Below, one piece after another: positions 35,320 to 43,389 of a stretch of DNA of 64,000 nucleotides; the stretch's first letter is position 1, and each line of letters starts with the position of its first letter. The stretch lies in contig NZ_BMRM01000004.1 of assembly GCF_014648635.1 (NCBI RefSeq), positions 390,955 through 454,954 on the forward strand. The letters are read 5' to 3'. The notes beneath the pieces are model-generated. The model was given only the letters and a program-made list of their open reading frames with translations, was not told the DNA's origin and did no database searches. Origin of the DNA: Streptomyces cinerochromogenes (lineage in GTDB: Bacteria; Actinomycetota; Actinomycetes; Streptomycetales; Streptomycetaceae). Made by a program: the position numbers and the translations under genes.

Positions 35320-36738
35320 ATGCGTACGACCGACCCCGCCGTGGCGCCGGCCCGCCCGGTACCGGGCCCGTCCACGGCCCTGAACCGCACTCTGGCCGTC
35401 ACCGTCATCGGCACCGTGATGGCGGTGCTGGACATGACGATCGTCAACGTCGCGCTGCGCCGGCTCGCGCAGTCCTTCGACGCCTCGCTGGAGACCATCC
35501 AGTGGACCGCCACCGCGTACACGCTCGCACTGGCCGCCGTCATCCCGACCGCCGCCTGGGCCATGGCCTGGATCGGCGCCAAGCGCACCTATCTGACCGC
35601 GCTCACCCTCTTCACCCTCGGTTCGCTGCTCGCCGCGTGCGCCTGGGACGCGGGCAGCCTCATCGCCTTCCGGGCGGTGCAGGGGCTCGGCGGCGGGCTG
35701 CTGCAGCCGGTCGGCATGGCGATGGTGATGGGCGCGGCCGACCGCAGCCGGCTCGGCCGGGCGATGGCCGTCGGGGGACTGCCCGTCCTGGTCGGGCCGG
35801 TCGCCGGGCCGGTGCTCGGCGGCTGGCTGCTCGACGCGGCCTCCTGGCACTGGATCTTCCTGGTGAACCTGCCGGTCGGCGTCCTCGCCCTGGCCCTCGC
35901 GCTCCGGCTGCTCCCGGCGGACGCGCCGTCGGCGGAGCCCGGCCGGACCGCTCCCCGCCTGGACCTCCCCGGCCTGCTGATGCTCTCGCCCGGCCTCGCC
36001 CTGCTCCTGTACGGCCTGGCCCGGGGCGGCGAACGCGGGGACTTCACCGCGCCCGGCGCCCTCGTTCCGGCGCTCGTCGGTGCGGCCCTCGCGGCGGCCT
36101 TCGTCCGACGGGCGCTCACCGTCGCCGCACCGCTGCTGGACCTGCGGCTGCTGCGCGACCGCTCCTTCGCCGCCGGCGCCGGCACGATCGCCCTGTTCAC
36201 CTGCGGCTACTTCGGCTCCATGCTGCTGGGCCCGCTGTACTGGCAGCAGGAGCGGGGCCTGAGCGCCACGGCGACCGGGCTGCTGGGCGCGCCGGTCGGC
36301 CTTGTCGTCGGTACGACGATGCAGATCGTGGCGCGGAGGGTCGACCGGGTGGCCCCGCGCCGGCTCATCCCGCCCGGCATCGTGGTGGCCGCCCTCGGGA
36401 TGGCGCTGACGGCCTGGCAGTCGGGGGTGCCCGGGATCGCGCCCTGGCGGATGGTCGTGTCGGCCATGGTGATGGGCGCCGGCACCGGCATGGTGCTGAT
36501 GCCGACGATGGCCACCGCGAGCCGCGAGCTGCCCCGGGAGCGGCTGCCCGCGGCGAGCACCGCCCTGAGCATCACGTCCCAGCTGGCCGCCTCGACCGGC
36601 ACGGCCACCCTCTCCCTGATCCTCGCGGCAGTACCCCCCGGCCTGACGGCCTTCCGCACGTCGTACACGGCGGCGGCCGCCCTCCTCGCCCTGGCCGCTC
36701 TCCCCGCCCTCCTCCTCCCCGGCGCCCCCCGACGGTGA
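35320..36738 (+). CDS. MFS exporter, DHA2 (EmrB/QacA) family
   Basis: About 472 residues with 13-14 hydrophobic helices. The motif TVMAVLDMTIVNVALRRL in helix 1 and the GGGLLQPVGMAMVMG, GPVLGGWLLDAASWHWIFLVNLP antiporter motif C region identify a 14-TM drug:proton antiporter. It follows the reductase gene by 16 bp. GTG 35311 is an alternative start. Possible substrates are those sensed by the TetR. Confidence 0.92.
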   Translation: MRTTDPAVAPARPVPGPSTALNRTLAVTVIGTVMAVLDMTIVNVALRRLAQSFDASLETIQWTATAYTLALAAVIPTAAWAMAWIGAKRTYLTALTLFTLGSLLAACAWDAGSLIAFRAVQGLGGGLLQPVGMAMVMGAADRSRLGRAMAVGGLPVLVGPVAGPVLGGWLLDAASWHWIFLVNLPVGVLALALALRLLPADAPSAEPGRTAPRLDLPGLLMLSPGLALLLYGLARGGERGDFTAPGALVPALVGAALAAAFVRRALTVAAPLLDLRLLRDRSFAAGAGTIALFTCGYFGSMLLGPLYWQQERGLSATATGLLGAPVGLVVGTTMQIVARRVDRVAPRRLIPPGIVVAALGMALTAWQSGVPGIAPWRMVVSAMVMGAGTGMVLMPTMATASRELPRERLPAASTALSITSQLAASTGTATLSLILAAVPPGLTAFRTSYTAAAALLALAALPALLLPGAPRR

Positions 36739-36795
36739 GTGGCAGGTCTGTTCCACAGTCCCGATGCGAACCCGCAGGTCGGAAGGGGGGAGCAG

Positions 36796-36827
36796 CCGGA
36801 CGGGGTGGAACGGATCTGCCCGTCCGG
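36796..36827. terminator. Hairpin between convergent MFS and ribA genes
   Basis: A 9-bp stem CCGGACGGG/CCCGTCCGG (36796-36804 with 36819-36827) with a 14-base loop. Confidence 0.7.
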
Positions 36828-36838
36828 GCCGGGACGGG

Positions 36839-37465
36839 TCAGCCGACGCTGAGTTCCGGCAGGGGGAGGGTGTGGTGGGTCTGGAGGGCCTTCGCCCGGA
36901 GGTAGTGGACGTTGTGGGGGGTGGTGAAGAGGCCGGTCGGGATCCGGTCGCGCACCGTGAGGCCTCGCGAGCGCAGCTGCCCGGCCTTGTCGGGGTTGTT
37001 GGACAGCAGGTCCAGCTCGGTGATGCCGAGGGCGGTGAGCATCTGCGCGGCGGCCGTGTAGTCGCGGGCGTCCTCCGGGAGGCCGAGGGCGGCGTTCGCC
37101 TCGTACGTGTCGAGGCCCTGGTCCTGGAGGGCGTAGGCGTCCAGCTTGTTGTAGAGACCGATGCCCCGGCCCTCCTGGCGGAGGTAGAGCAGGACGCCGC
37201 CGCGGCCGGCGATGCGCTCGACCGCCTCGCGCAGCTGGGGGCCGCAGTCGCAGCGGGCCGAGCCGAAGACGTCACCGGTCAGGCACTCGGAGTGCAGCCG
37301 GACCAGCGGGACGGGGCCCGGGTCGCCGAGGACGAGGGCGAGGTGCTCCTGGCCGTCGGTGAGGCCGTGGAAGGTGACGAGTTCCGCGTCGGCGGCGTAG
37401 CCGTCGGCGAAGCGCAGCGGTACCCGGACGCGGGCGCGCGGGGTGGCGGCGGGGAAGTCGGGCAT
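36839..37465 (-). CDS. ribA: GTP cyclohydrolase II
   Basis: 208 residues. It opens GTP to the 2,5-diamino-6-ribosylamino-pyrimidinone phosphate. Zinc ligands C61, C72 and C74 lie in LHSECLTGDVFGSARCDCG, and RQEGRGIGLYNKLDAY is the active-site segment. Y111 matches the Tyr105 of the E. coli enzyme, whereas the Streptomyces paralogue that makes the formamidopyrimidine has Met there, so normal GTP cyclohydrolase II activity is expected. It is not in a riboflavin operon but downstream of a MarR gene with two operator-like repeats in front. Confidence 0.95.
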   Translation of the reverse strand: MPDFPAATPRARVRVPLRFADGYAADAELVTFHGLTDGQEHLALVLGDPGPVPLVRLHSECLTGDVFGSARCDCGPQLREAVERIAGRGGVLLYLRQEGRGIGLYNKLDAYALQDQGLDTYEANAALGLPEDARDYTAAAQMLTALGITELDLLSNNPDKAGQLRSRGLTVRDRIPTGLFTTPHNVHYLRAKALQTHHTLPLPELSVG

Positions 37466-37484
37466 GCGGGTCCCTCCGGGGCTG

Positions 37485-37544
37485 TGCTTCAGATTTGAAG
37501 CAGTGGTTCGAGCGGGACCCTACCCCTGCTTAAAAGTTAAAGCA
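37485..37544. promoter_or_regulatory. Two MarR-box-like repeats upstream of ribA
   Basis: TGCTTCA-GATT-TGAAGCA (37485-37502) and TGCTTAA-AAGT-TAAAGCA (37527-37544) are 18-bp inverted repeats of the same form, TGCTTNA-N4-TNAAGCA. Their centres are 42 bp apart, four helical turns. A related third copy lies in front of the marR/ribD pair. Confidence 0.8.
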
Positions 37545-37618
37545 ATCAACCGGCGGTCGGGTGGCGGTCAGGGGTGCCGCACAGGGCGACGCTCAGGGAT
37601 TGGTCGGGCGAAGCGTGC

Positions 37619-38149
37619 TCAGGAAGGCGTGGGCGGTGAGGAGGGGCAGGACGAGCGGCGCCGCCAGGGCACGTCGTCGGCGCCGGACTCGGTGGCCTCG
37701 CCCTGGAGGCCGCGCGCGATCCCCGTGCAGATCTCCTCCAGCTGCCCCACCTGCTCCGGGGTCAGCCGGTCGAACAGCAGGGAACGGACCGTCTCGACGT
37801 GCCCGGGTGCCGTACGCTCCAGTACGGCCATCCCCTCGTCCGTCAGCACCGCGAGCGAGCTGCGCTTGTCCCGGCGGCAGTCCTCCCGGCGCACCAGGCC
37901 GTCCCGCTCCAGCCGGGTCACCACGTACGTCAGCCGGCTGCGCGTGATCTTGAGCGTCTCGGCGAGATCGGTCATGCGCAGCCGGCGCTCGGGTGCGTCG
38001 GAGAGGTTGGCCAGCACCGAGTAGAACAGGTGCGGCATGCCGCCCTCCTGCTGGAGCTGCCGGTCGATCGCGTCCTCCAGGAGGCGGGAGGCGGCGATGT
38101 AGGCGCGCCAGGCGCGTTGCTCCTCGGGGGTGAGCCAGCGGGTCGTCAT
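37619..38149 (-). CDS. MarR-family regulator of the rib-like cluster
   Basis: 176 residues. The winged HTH (RLRMTDLAETLKITRSRLTYVVTRLERDGLVRREDCRRDKRSSLAVLTDEG) is full MarR type. The last 20 residues are poorly conserved in character (RRRSSCPSSPPTPS). It is flanked by ribA (same strand, 153 bp downstream) and the divergent RibD-like gene (65 bp), and similar inverted repeats lie in front of both. A role as repressor of the pair is inferred. Confidence 0.9.
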   Translation of the reverse strand: MTTRWLTPEEQRAWRAYIAASRLLEDAIDRQLQQEGGMPHLFYSVLANLSDAPERRLRMTDLAETLKITRSRLTYVVTRLERDGLVRREDCRRDKRSSLAVLTDEGMAVLERTAPGHVETVRSLLFDRLTPEQVGQLEEICTGIARGLQGEATESGADDVPWRRRSSCPSSPPTPS

Positions 38150-38165
38150 GCCGCCAGTGTAGGTT

Positions 38166-38183
38166 TGTTTAAAAGTTGAACCA
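38166..38183. promoter_or_regulatory. MarR-box-like repeat between marR and the RibD-like gene
   Basis: TGTTTAA-AAGT-TGAACCA, a weaker member of the TGCTTNA-N4-TNAAGCA family, in the 64-bp gap between the divergent starts. It shares TTAAAAGTTRAA with the site at 37527-37544. Confidence 0.65.
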
Positions 38184-38213
38184 AGCCGTCCGCCTCCGGA
38201 AGAGAGGGCGCCG

Positions 38214-39344
38214 ATGCCCCTGCCGTACGTGCTGCTGTCCGCCGCCGTCTCCCTCGACGGCTACCTGGACGACACCGGCCCCGAGCGGCTCCTGCTGTCC
38301 AGCCCGGCCGACTTCGACCGGGTCGACGCGGTACGGGCCTCCGTCGACGCCATCCTCGTCGGCGCCGGCACGATCCGCGCCGACAACCCCCGCCTGCTGG
38401 TCAACTCCGCCGAGCGGCGCGCGGCCCGGGTGGCGGAGGGCAGGCCGGAGTACCCGCTGAAGGTCACCGTCACGGCCACCGGCGACCTCGACCCGGAGGC
38501 CAACTTCTGGCACACCGGCGGCGAGAAGCTCGTCTACACCACCGACCGGGGCGCCGAGCGGGCCGCCCGTCTCCTCGGGCGCACCGCGGACGTCGTCCCG
38601 CTCGGCCCCGACCTGGACTGGCGGGCCCTGCTGGAGCACCTGCACGGTGAGCGCGGCGTCGGGCGCCTGATGGTCGAGGGCGGCGGCACGGTCCACACCC
38701 AGCTCCTCCACCAGGGCCTCGCCGACGAGCTGCAGCTGGTCCTCGCCCCGCTGTTCGTCGGCGACCCGGCGGCCCCGCGCCTGTTCGGACCCGGCGGATA
38801 CCAAGGGGGACGCCTGCGCCTGCTCGACACGCGCCGGATCGAGGACGTCGTCCTCATGCGGTACGCGCCCACCGCCCCCGGTACCGGCCCGCTGCCCACC
38901 GCCGCCGACCGCCACTGGCTGCGCACCGCCTGCGAACTCGCCGCGCTGTGTCCGCCCTCAAAGACGGCGTTCAGCGTCGGCGCGGTCGTGGTCGCCGCCG
39001 ACGGTACGGAGCTGGCCCGCGGGTATTCGCGGGAGGGCGCCGACCCCGTGGTCCACGCGGAGGAGGCGGCCCTCGCCAAGATCGATCCGGCCGAACCCCG
39101 GCTGTCCGCCGCCACCGTGTACAGCAGCCTGGAGCCGTGCGCCCGCCGTGCGTCGCGTCCGGCGCCGTGTGCCGAGCTGATCCTGCGGGCGGGGGTGCGC
39201 CGGGTGGTCACCGCCTGGCGCGAACCCGACACGTTCGTCACCTCGGCCGACGGCACGGGGGTGCTGGCCGCCGCGGGCGCGCGGGTCGTCGTACTCCCCG
39301 AGCTGGAGGATCTCGCCAAGGCGCCGAACGCCCACCTGCTGTGA
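38214..39344 (+). CDS. RibD-like bifunctional protein, domains reversed
   Basis: 376 residues. Residues 1-220 are a RibD_C reductase domain (YVLLSAAVSLDGYLDD, VGAGTIRADNPRL, GRLMVEGGGTVHTQLL). Residues 230-376 are a cytidine-deaminase-fold domain with the zinc motif H281-A-E-E and C309...C319 (LEPCARRASRPAPCAELI). In classical RibD the deaminase comes first, so the order is swapped. Together the domains would deaminate and reduce the GTP cyclohydrolase II product. AGAGGG precedes the ATG by 6 bp. It is divergent from marR. Confidence 0.9.
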   Translation: MPLPYVLLSAAVSLDGYLDDTGPERLLLSSPADFDRVDAVRASVDAILVGAGTIRADNPRLLVNSAERRAARVAEGRPEYPLKVTVTATGDLDPEANFWHTGGEKLVYTTDRGAERAARLLGRTADVVPLGPDLDWRALLEHLHGERGVGRLMVEGGGTVHTQLLHQGLADELQLVLAPLFVGDPAAPRLFGPGGYQGGRLRLLDTRRIEDVVLMRYAPTAPGTGPLPTAADRHWLRTACELAALCPPSKTAFSVGAVVVAADGTELARGYSREGADPVVHAEEAALAKIDPAEPRLSAATVYSSLEPCARRASRPAPCAELILRAGVRRVVTAWREPDTFVTSADGTGVLAAAGARVVVLPELEDLAKAPNAHLL

Positions 39345-39467
39345 GCGGCCCTCCCGTGTGCCGTCGGCCGGCTTGTGGGCGGCTGCGGTCCGTCCCGGCT
39401 GGTCGCGCGTTCCCCGCGCCCCTGATGGGGCGCCGCGGGGGGCGGTAGAACACTGGCCGGTAAAACA

Positions 39468-39504
39468 CTCAGGGCCCGGAATCCTTGGGATTCCGGGCCC
39501 TGAG
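39468..39504 (-). terminator. Terminator of initiator tRNA-Met
   Basis: A perfect 17-bp stem (39468-39484 with 39488-39504) with a TTG loop, starting 7 bp beyond the tRNA 3' end. Confidence 0.92.
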
Positions 39505-39511
39505 CCTTCAG

Positions 39512-39585
39512 TAGCGGGGACAGGATTTGAACCTGCGACCTCTGGGTTATGAGCCCAGCGAGCTACCGAGCTGCTCCACCCCGCG
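39512..39585 (-). tRNA. Initiator tRNA-fMet(CAT)
   Basis: 74 nt. Anticodon loop CTCATAA gives CAT. The unpaired first acceptor position (C against T) and the anticodon stem CTGGG/CCCAG, with three consecutive G-C pairs at the loop, mark it as the initiator rather than elongator Met. Confidence 0.95.
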
Positions 39586-39709
39586 TCGTTGTGACTCCAG
39601 TGTACGTCATCCGCGGGACCGCTCGCACACCCCTTTCGGCCCACAGCGGTAGCCGCCCGCTCCGGGGCCCGGAAACCTGGAGACACGTCGGACATGTGGG
39701 AGACACGGA

Positions 39710-40981
39710 GTGCGCCCTGGAAAGGTGGAGGAGAGCCCGTACGCCAGGGCGGGAGGCCGGATCCCCGGTGACCCCGTGCCCGTCCCGGACCCCGGCGGCG
39801 GGCCGGTGCCGGTACGGGCCCGCCGCCGGCCGAGCCCGCGTGCGCAGGCCCGCGCGCTGCCCGCCCTCCTGATCGCCTGCGGGATCGGCTACGGCCTGCT
39901 CGCCCCGCAGCAGTTCACCGCCGTACCGTTCTTCACCGCGGCCCCGCTGATCGCCGCGCCCCTCTCCTCGCTGCGCACCACCGTCCTCACCGGTCTCGCC
40001 GCCCTCGCCGCCGCCTACGCCGTGCACACCGACGCGGGGGTCCATCCGGCCGTGGGCACGCTCACCGACGTGGTCACCGTGGCCACCGTCGCCCTGCTGG
40101 CCGTCGCCATCAACCGGGTCGTCCGCCGCGGCGACCGGAAGCTCGCCTCCGCCCGGGAGATCGCCGAGGCCGCGCAGCGGGCCGTCCTGCCGGAGCCGGA
40201 CGCCCGGATCGGCGGCTTCGAGATCGCCGCCCGTTACGAGGCGGCACGGCAGGACGCGTTCATCGGCGGCGACCTGTACGCGGTGCAGGACACCCCGCAC
40301 GGCGTCCGGCTGGTCGTCGGGGACGTGCGCGGCAAGGGCATGGGCGCGGTCGCCGCCGTCGCCGTGGTGATCGGCGCGTTCCGGGAGGCGGCCGAGCAGG
40401 AGGCCACCCTGGAGGAGGTGGCCGAGCGGCTGGAGCGGGCGCTGGCCCGCGAGGGCACCCGGCGCGACGGGATCGACGCCTTCGAGGGGTTCACCACGGC
40501 GGTCCTCGCCGAACTCCCGCACGGCGACGGAATCGTACGGATCGTCAACCGCGGCCACCCGCCGCCGCTGCTGCTGCACGCCGACGGCACCCTGCGCGCC
40601 CTGACCCCGGGCGAGCCCGCGCTGCCGCTCGGCATGGCGGGGCTGGGCCGGTGGCCGGACCGGGCCACCGAGGCCGGCTTCCCCGGCGGCGCCACCCTGC
40701 TCCTGTACACCGACGGTCTGTCCGAGGCCCGGGACGCCCACGGCCGCTTCTACGACCCCGAGCGGCGGCTCGCCGGGCGCGCCTTCTCCGGCCCGGCCGC
40801 GCTGCTCGACCGGCTCGCCGCAGAGGTGCGCCGGCACTCCGGCGGCGGCATGACCGACGACATGGCGCTGCTCGCCGTACGGCGCCCCCTGCGGGACGTC
40901 ACCGACGGTGAGCGCGTGAGCGCCGTCCGCATAACATCTGAGTCACCATCAAAACCCGAAGTGACTCCTGAACGCTGCTGA
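39710..40981 (+). CDS. Membrane PP2C/SpoIIE-type phosphatase
   Basis: About 423 residues. Four hydrophobic segments (LPALLIACGIGYGLLA to VVTVATVALLAVAI) precede a PPM phosphatase domain with metal motifs FIGGDLYAV, VGDVRGKGMGA, LYTDGLSEAR and GGGMTDDMALLAV. Such proteins dephosphorylate anti-anti-sigma factors. The GTG at 39710 has GGGAG 7 bp upstream but the true start is uncertain. No partner anti-sigma gene is adjacent. Confidence 0.88.
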   Translation: MRPGKVEESPYARAGGRIPGDPVPVPDPGGGPVPVRARRRPSPRAQARALPALLIACGIGYGLLAPQQFTAVPFFTAAPLIAAPLSSLRTTVLTGLAALAAAYAVHTDAGVHPAVGTLTDVVTVATVALLAVAINRVVRRGDRKLASAREIAEAAQRAVLPEPDARIGGFEIAARYEAARQDAFIGGDLYAVQDTPHGVRLVVGDVRGKGMGAVAAVAVVIGAFREAAEQEATLEEVAERLERALAREGTRRDGIDAFEGFTTAVLAELPHGDGIVRIVNRGHPPPLLLHADGTLRALTPGEPALPLGMAGLGRWPDRATEAGFPGGATLLLYTDGLSEARDAHGRFYDPERRLAGRAFSGPAALLDRLAAEVRRHSGGGMTDDMALLAVRRPLRDVTDGERVSAVRITSESPSKPEVTPERC

Positions 40982-41118
40982 AGCCCGGTCAACTCGCCCG
41001 GTTTGGCGGGGTAATGGGTGATAGATGTGCCGGTAAAGACCTTAACGATCAAGCCGAACGGCTTGGAAAGTGACTGTCAGGTCTATTAACGTTCGATAAC
41101 GCAGCGCGGTCGTCCCAA

Positions 41119-41290
41119 GCCGTCACAAGAGACGGCTCCGTGCGCACGCGCCTAATCCCGCAAGGGAGCCGGGGAACCACCATTCTGGGGTGAATCACGC
41201 GGATACCGCCGTGAACTCACGGAGTCCACGACCGGTATACGCGCGTAGGAGACCTTCCTGCTCCGAACCCGTCAGCTAACCCGGTAGGCG
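41119..41290 (+). promoter_or_regulatory. c-di-AMP (ydaO/yuaA-type) riboswitch
   Basis: The leader has the class hallmarks: a first stem CCGTC/GACGG, then CTAATCCCGCAAGGGAGCC, GGGGAACCACC, GGGGTGAATC, and near the end CTCCGAACCCGTCAGCTAAC followed by GTAGGCG. It ends 25 bp before the start of an M23 cell-wall peptidase. In actinobacteria this riboswitch commonly controls cell-wall hydrolases and resuscitation factors, usually turning expression off when c-di-AMP binds. The outer limits are approximate. The remaining upstream gap, 40982-41118, probably holds the promoter. Confidence 0.93.
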
Positions 41291-41314
41291 GAGGAAGGAA
41301 AGGAGCACGCCCGC

Positions 41315-42352
41315 GTGGCGTCCAACCGGCCTGTCCCCGAAGCCCCGTTCATACCGGCACAGCGCGACGACGAGACCTTCGGCTACGTCGCCTACCGCGC
41401 CGAAGAGGGCCCGTGGGAGGAGTGGAACCCGACCGAGGACTCCGTCGCCCCGGTCCGCGGCCGGCACCGCGTCGCCAAGCAGCGCGGCGGCTTCGCGCGC
41501 AGCTCCACCGTCCTCGGCGTCGGCGTCATCGCCGCGGTCGGCGCGGGCGGCATGGCCAGCGCCAACACCGGCAAGCCGCCGGTCTCCATCTCCCTGCCCG
41601 ACCTGCCCTCCGTCGGCTCCCTCTTCGACGACGGCTCCGCCGGCACCCAGGCCGCCGAGGCCGGTACCACCGCGCTGAGCAGCGTCGGCGTGACCACCGC
41701 CGACGGCGAGGACAGCACCGACGCGGGCGAGGCCCTGCGCAACCGGATCATGGCCCAGGCCGAGCAGCAGCAGGGCCAGGCCGAGAGCAAGGCCACCGCC
41801 GTCGCCCTCGCCACCGCCGAGAAGCAGGCCGCCGACGCCGCCGCCCGCGCCGAGAAGCAGGCCGCCGCCAAGGCCGCCGAGGCCAAGGAGAAGGCGGAGG
41901 CCGCCGCCGCGAAGAAGGCCGAGGAGGAGCGGCTGGCCAAGCTGGCCAAGCAGTACACGCTGCCGACCTCCTCGTACACGATCACCTCGACCTTCGGCCA
42001 GGCCGGTTCGATGTGGTCCTCCGGCTACCACACCGGCCTCGACTTCGCCGCCCCCACCGGCACCCTGATCAAGGCCGTCCACAGCGGCACGATCACCGAG
42101 GCGGGCTGGGCCGGCGCCTACGGCTACCGCACGATCCTCACCCTCGACGACGGCACCGAGCTGTGGTTCTGCCACCAGTCCTCGATCAGCGTCAAGGCCG
42201 GCCAGAAGGTCTCCACCGGCGAGGTCATCGGCCGCGTCGGCGCCACCGGCAACGTCACCGGCCCGCACCTGCACCTGGAGGTCCACCCCGGCGGCCAGCC
42301 CACCGGCATCGACCCGATGGCGTGGCTGCGCGGCAAGGGCCTCACCCCCTGA
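41315..42352 (+). CDS. M23-family peptidoglycan peptidase
   Basis: 345 residues. A cytoplasmic-looking N-terminus of about 60 residues precedes a membrane/signal helix (SSTVLGVGVIAAVGAGGMASA), then a long Ala/Lys/Glu coiled coil (about 145-212) and the LytM domain with H239-x3-D243 (SGYHTGLDFA) and H318-L-H320. Metal ligands are intact, so endopeptidase activity on the wall is expected. GGAG lies 9 bp before the GTG. It is controlled by the c-di-AMP riboswitch in its leader. Confidence 0.93.
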   Translation: MASNRPVPEAPFIPAQRDDETFGYVAYRAEEGPWEEWNPTEDSVAPVRGRHRVAKQRGGFARSSTVLGVGVIAAVGAGGMASANTGKPPVSISLPDLPSVGSLFDDGSAGTQAAEAGTTALSSVGVTTADGEDSTDAGEALRNRIMAQAEQQQGQAESKATAVALATAEKQAADAAARAEKQAAAKAAEAKEKAEAAAAKKAEEERLAKLAKQYTLPTSSYTITSTFGQAGSMWSSGYHTGLDFAAPTGTLIKAVHSGTITEAGWAGAYGYRTILTLDDGTELWFCHQSSISVKAGQKVSTGEVIGRVGATGNVTGPHLHLEVHPGGQPTGIDPMAWLRGKGLTP

Positions 42353-42425
42353 GCCACCCGCCTTCGCGCGAAACCCGGCGCCGGCGGCGGAATGCGATCA
42401 TCCGTCGTCGGCGTTGACATGACGT

Positions 42426-43370
42426 ATGACGTCACTACGCAAACTCGGCCCCTCCGACCTCGAAGTCTTCCCGCTCTCCCTCGGCGGCAACGTCTTCGGC
42501 TGGACCGCCGACGAGGACACCTCCTTCGCCGTCCTGGACGCCTACACGGCGGCCGGCGGCAACTTCATCGACACCGCCGACGCCTACTCCGCCTGGATCG
42601 AGGGCAACAAGGGCGGCGAGTCCGAGACGATCATCGGCAAGTGGGTCAAGGCCCGCGGCAACCGCTCCGACGTCGTGATCGCCACCAAGGTCAGCCAGCA
42701 CCCCGAGTACCAGGGGCTGTCCGCCGCCAACATCAAGGCCGCCGCCGACGCCTCCCTGCGCCGCCTGGGCACCGACTACATCGACCTCTACTACACCCAC
42801 TTCGACCAGCCCGAGGTGCCGGTCGAGGAGATCATCGGCGCACTGGACGAGCTGGTGAGGGCCGGCAAGGTCCGGCACATCGCCGCCTCCAACATCGGCG
42901 CCGACCGCCTGAAGGCCTCCCTGGACTTCTCCGACCGCGAGGGCCTCGCCCGCTACGTCGCCCTCCAGCCCCACTACAACCTGGTCTCCCGCGACACCTA
43001 CGAGGGCCCGCTGCAGGACCTCGCGGCCCGGGAGGGTCTCGCCGCCGTCCCGTACTTCGCCCTGGCCTCGGGCTTCCTCACCGGCAAGTACCGGCCCGGT
43101 ACGACCGTGGACAGCGCCCGCGCCGGCCGGGTCCAGGAGTACGCCGGCTCCGAGCGCGGCCGGCGGGTCCTGGCGGCCCTGGACGAGGTCGCCGCGGCCC
43201 ACGACGCCCCGGTCGCCACGGTCGCCCTGGCCTGGCTCGCCGCCCAGCCGACGGTCACCGCCCCCATCGCCTCGGCGCGCACGGTGGAACAGCTTCCGGC
43301 GCTGCTCGGGGTGGCGGAGCTGAAGCTGACGGAGGCCGAGGTGGCGAAGCTGACGGAGGCGTCGGCGTAG
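42426..43370 (+). CDS. Aldo/keto reductase
   Basis: 314 residues. LSLGGNVFGWTADEDTSFAVLDAYTAAGGNFIDTADAYSAW has the catalytic D and Y; the K is in VVIATKVS and the H in YYTHFDQP. The NADPH pocket includes ASARTVEQL near the C-terminus. It belongs to the voltage-gated-channel-beta-like/YghZ group of reductases. The substrate is unknown. No clear ribosome site precedes the ATG. It is convergent with PrsW at only 19 bp. Confidence 0.92.
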   Translation: MTSLRKLGPSDLEVFPLSLGGNVFGWTADEDTSFAVLDAYTAAGGNFIDTADAYSAWIEGNKGGESETIIGKWVKARGNRSDVVIATKVSQHPEYQGLSAANIKAAADASLRRLGTDYIDLYYTHFDQPEVPVEEIIGALDELVRAGKVRHIAASNIGADRLKASLDFSDREGLARYVALQPHYNLVSRDTYEGPLQDLAAREGLAAVPYFALASGFLTGKYRPGTTVDSARAGRVQEYAGSERGRRVLAALDEVAAAHDAPVATVALAWLAAQPTVTAPIASARTVEQLPALLGVAELKLTEAEVAKLTEASA

Positions 43371-43389
43371 TCCGGAGGAGCCCGGAGGT

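Noticed and set aside
33194..39344. Genomic island boundaries
   Set aside because: The region sits between tRNA-Lys and initiator tRNA-Met, but no integrase, direct repeats of tRNA ends or composition break were seen.
42413..42428. Leaderless promoter for the aldo/keto reductase
   Set aside because: TGACAT lies at a suitable distance from the ATG, but no matching -35 was found.
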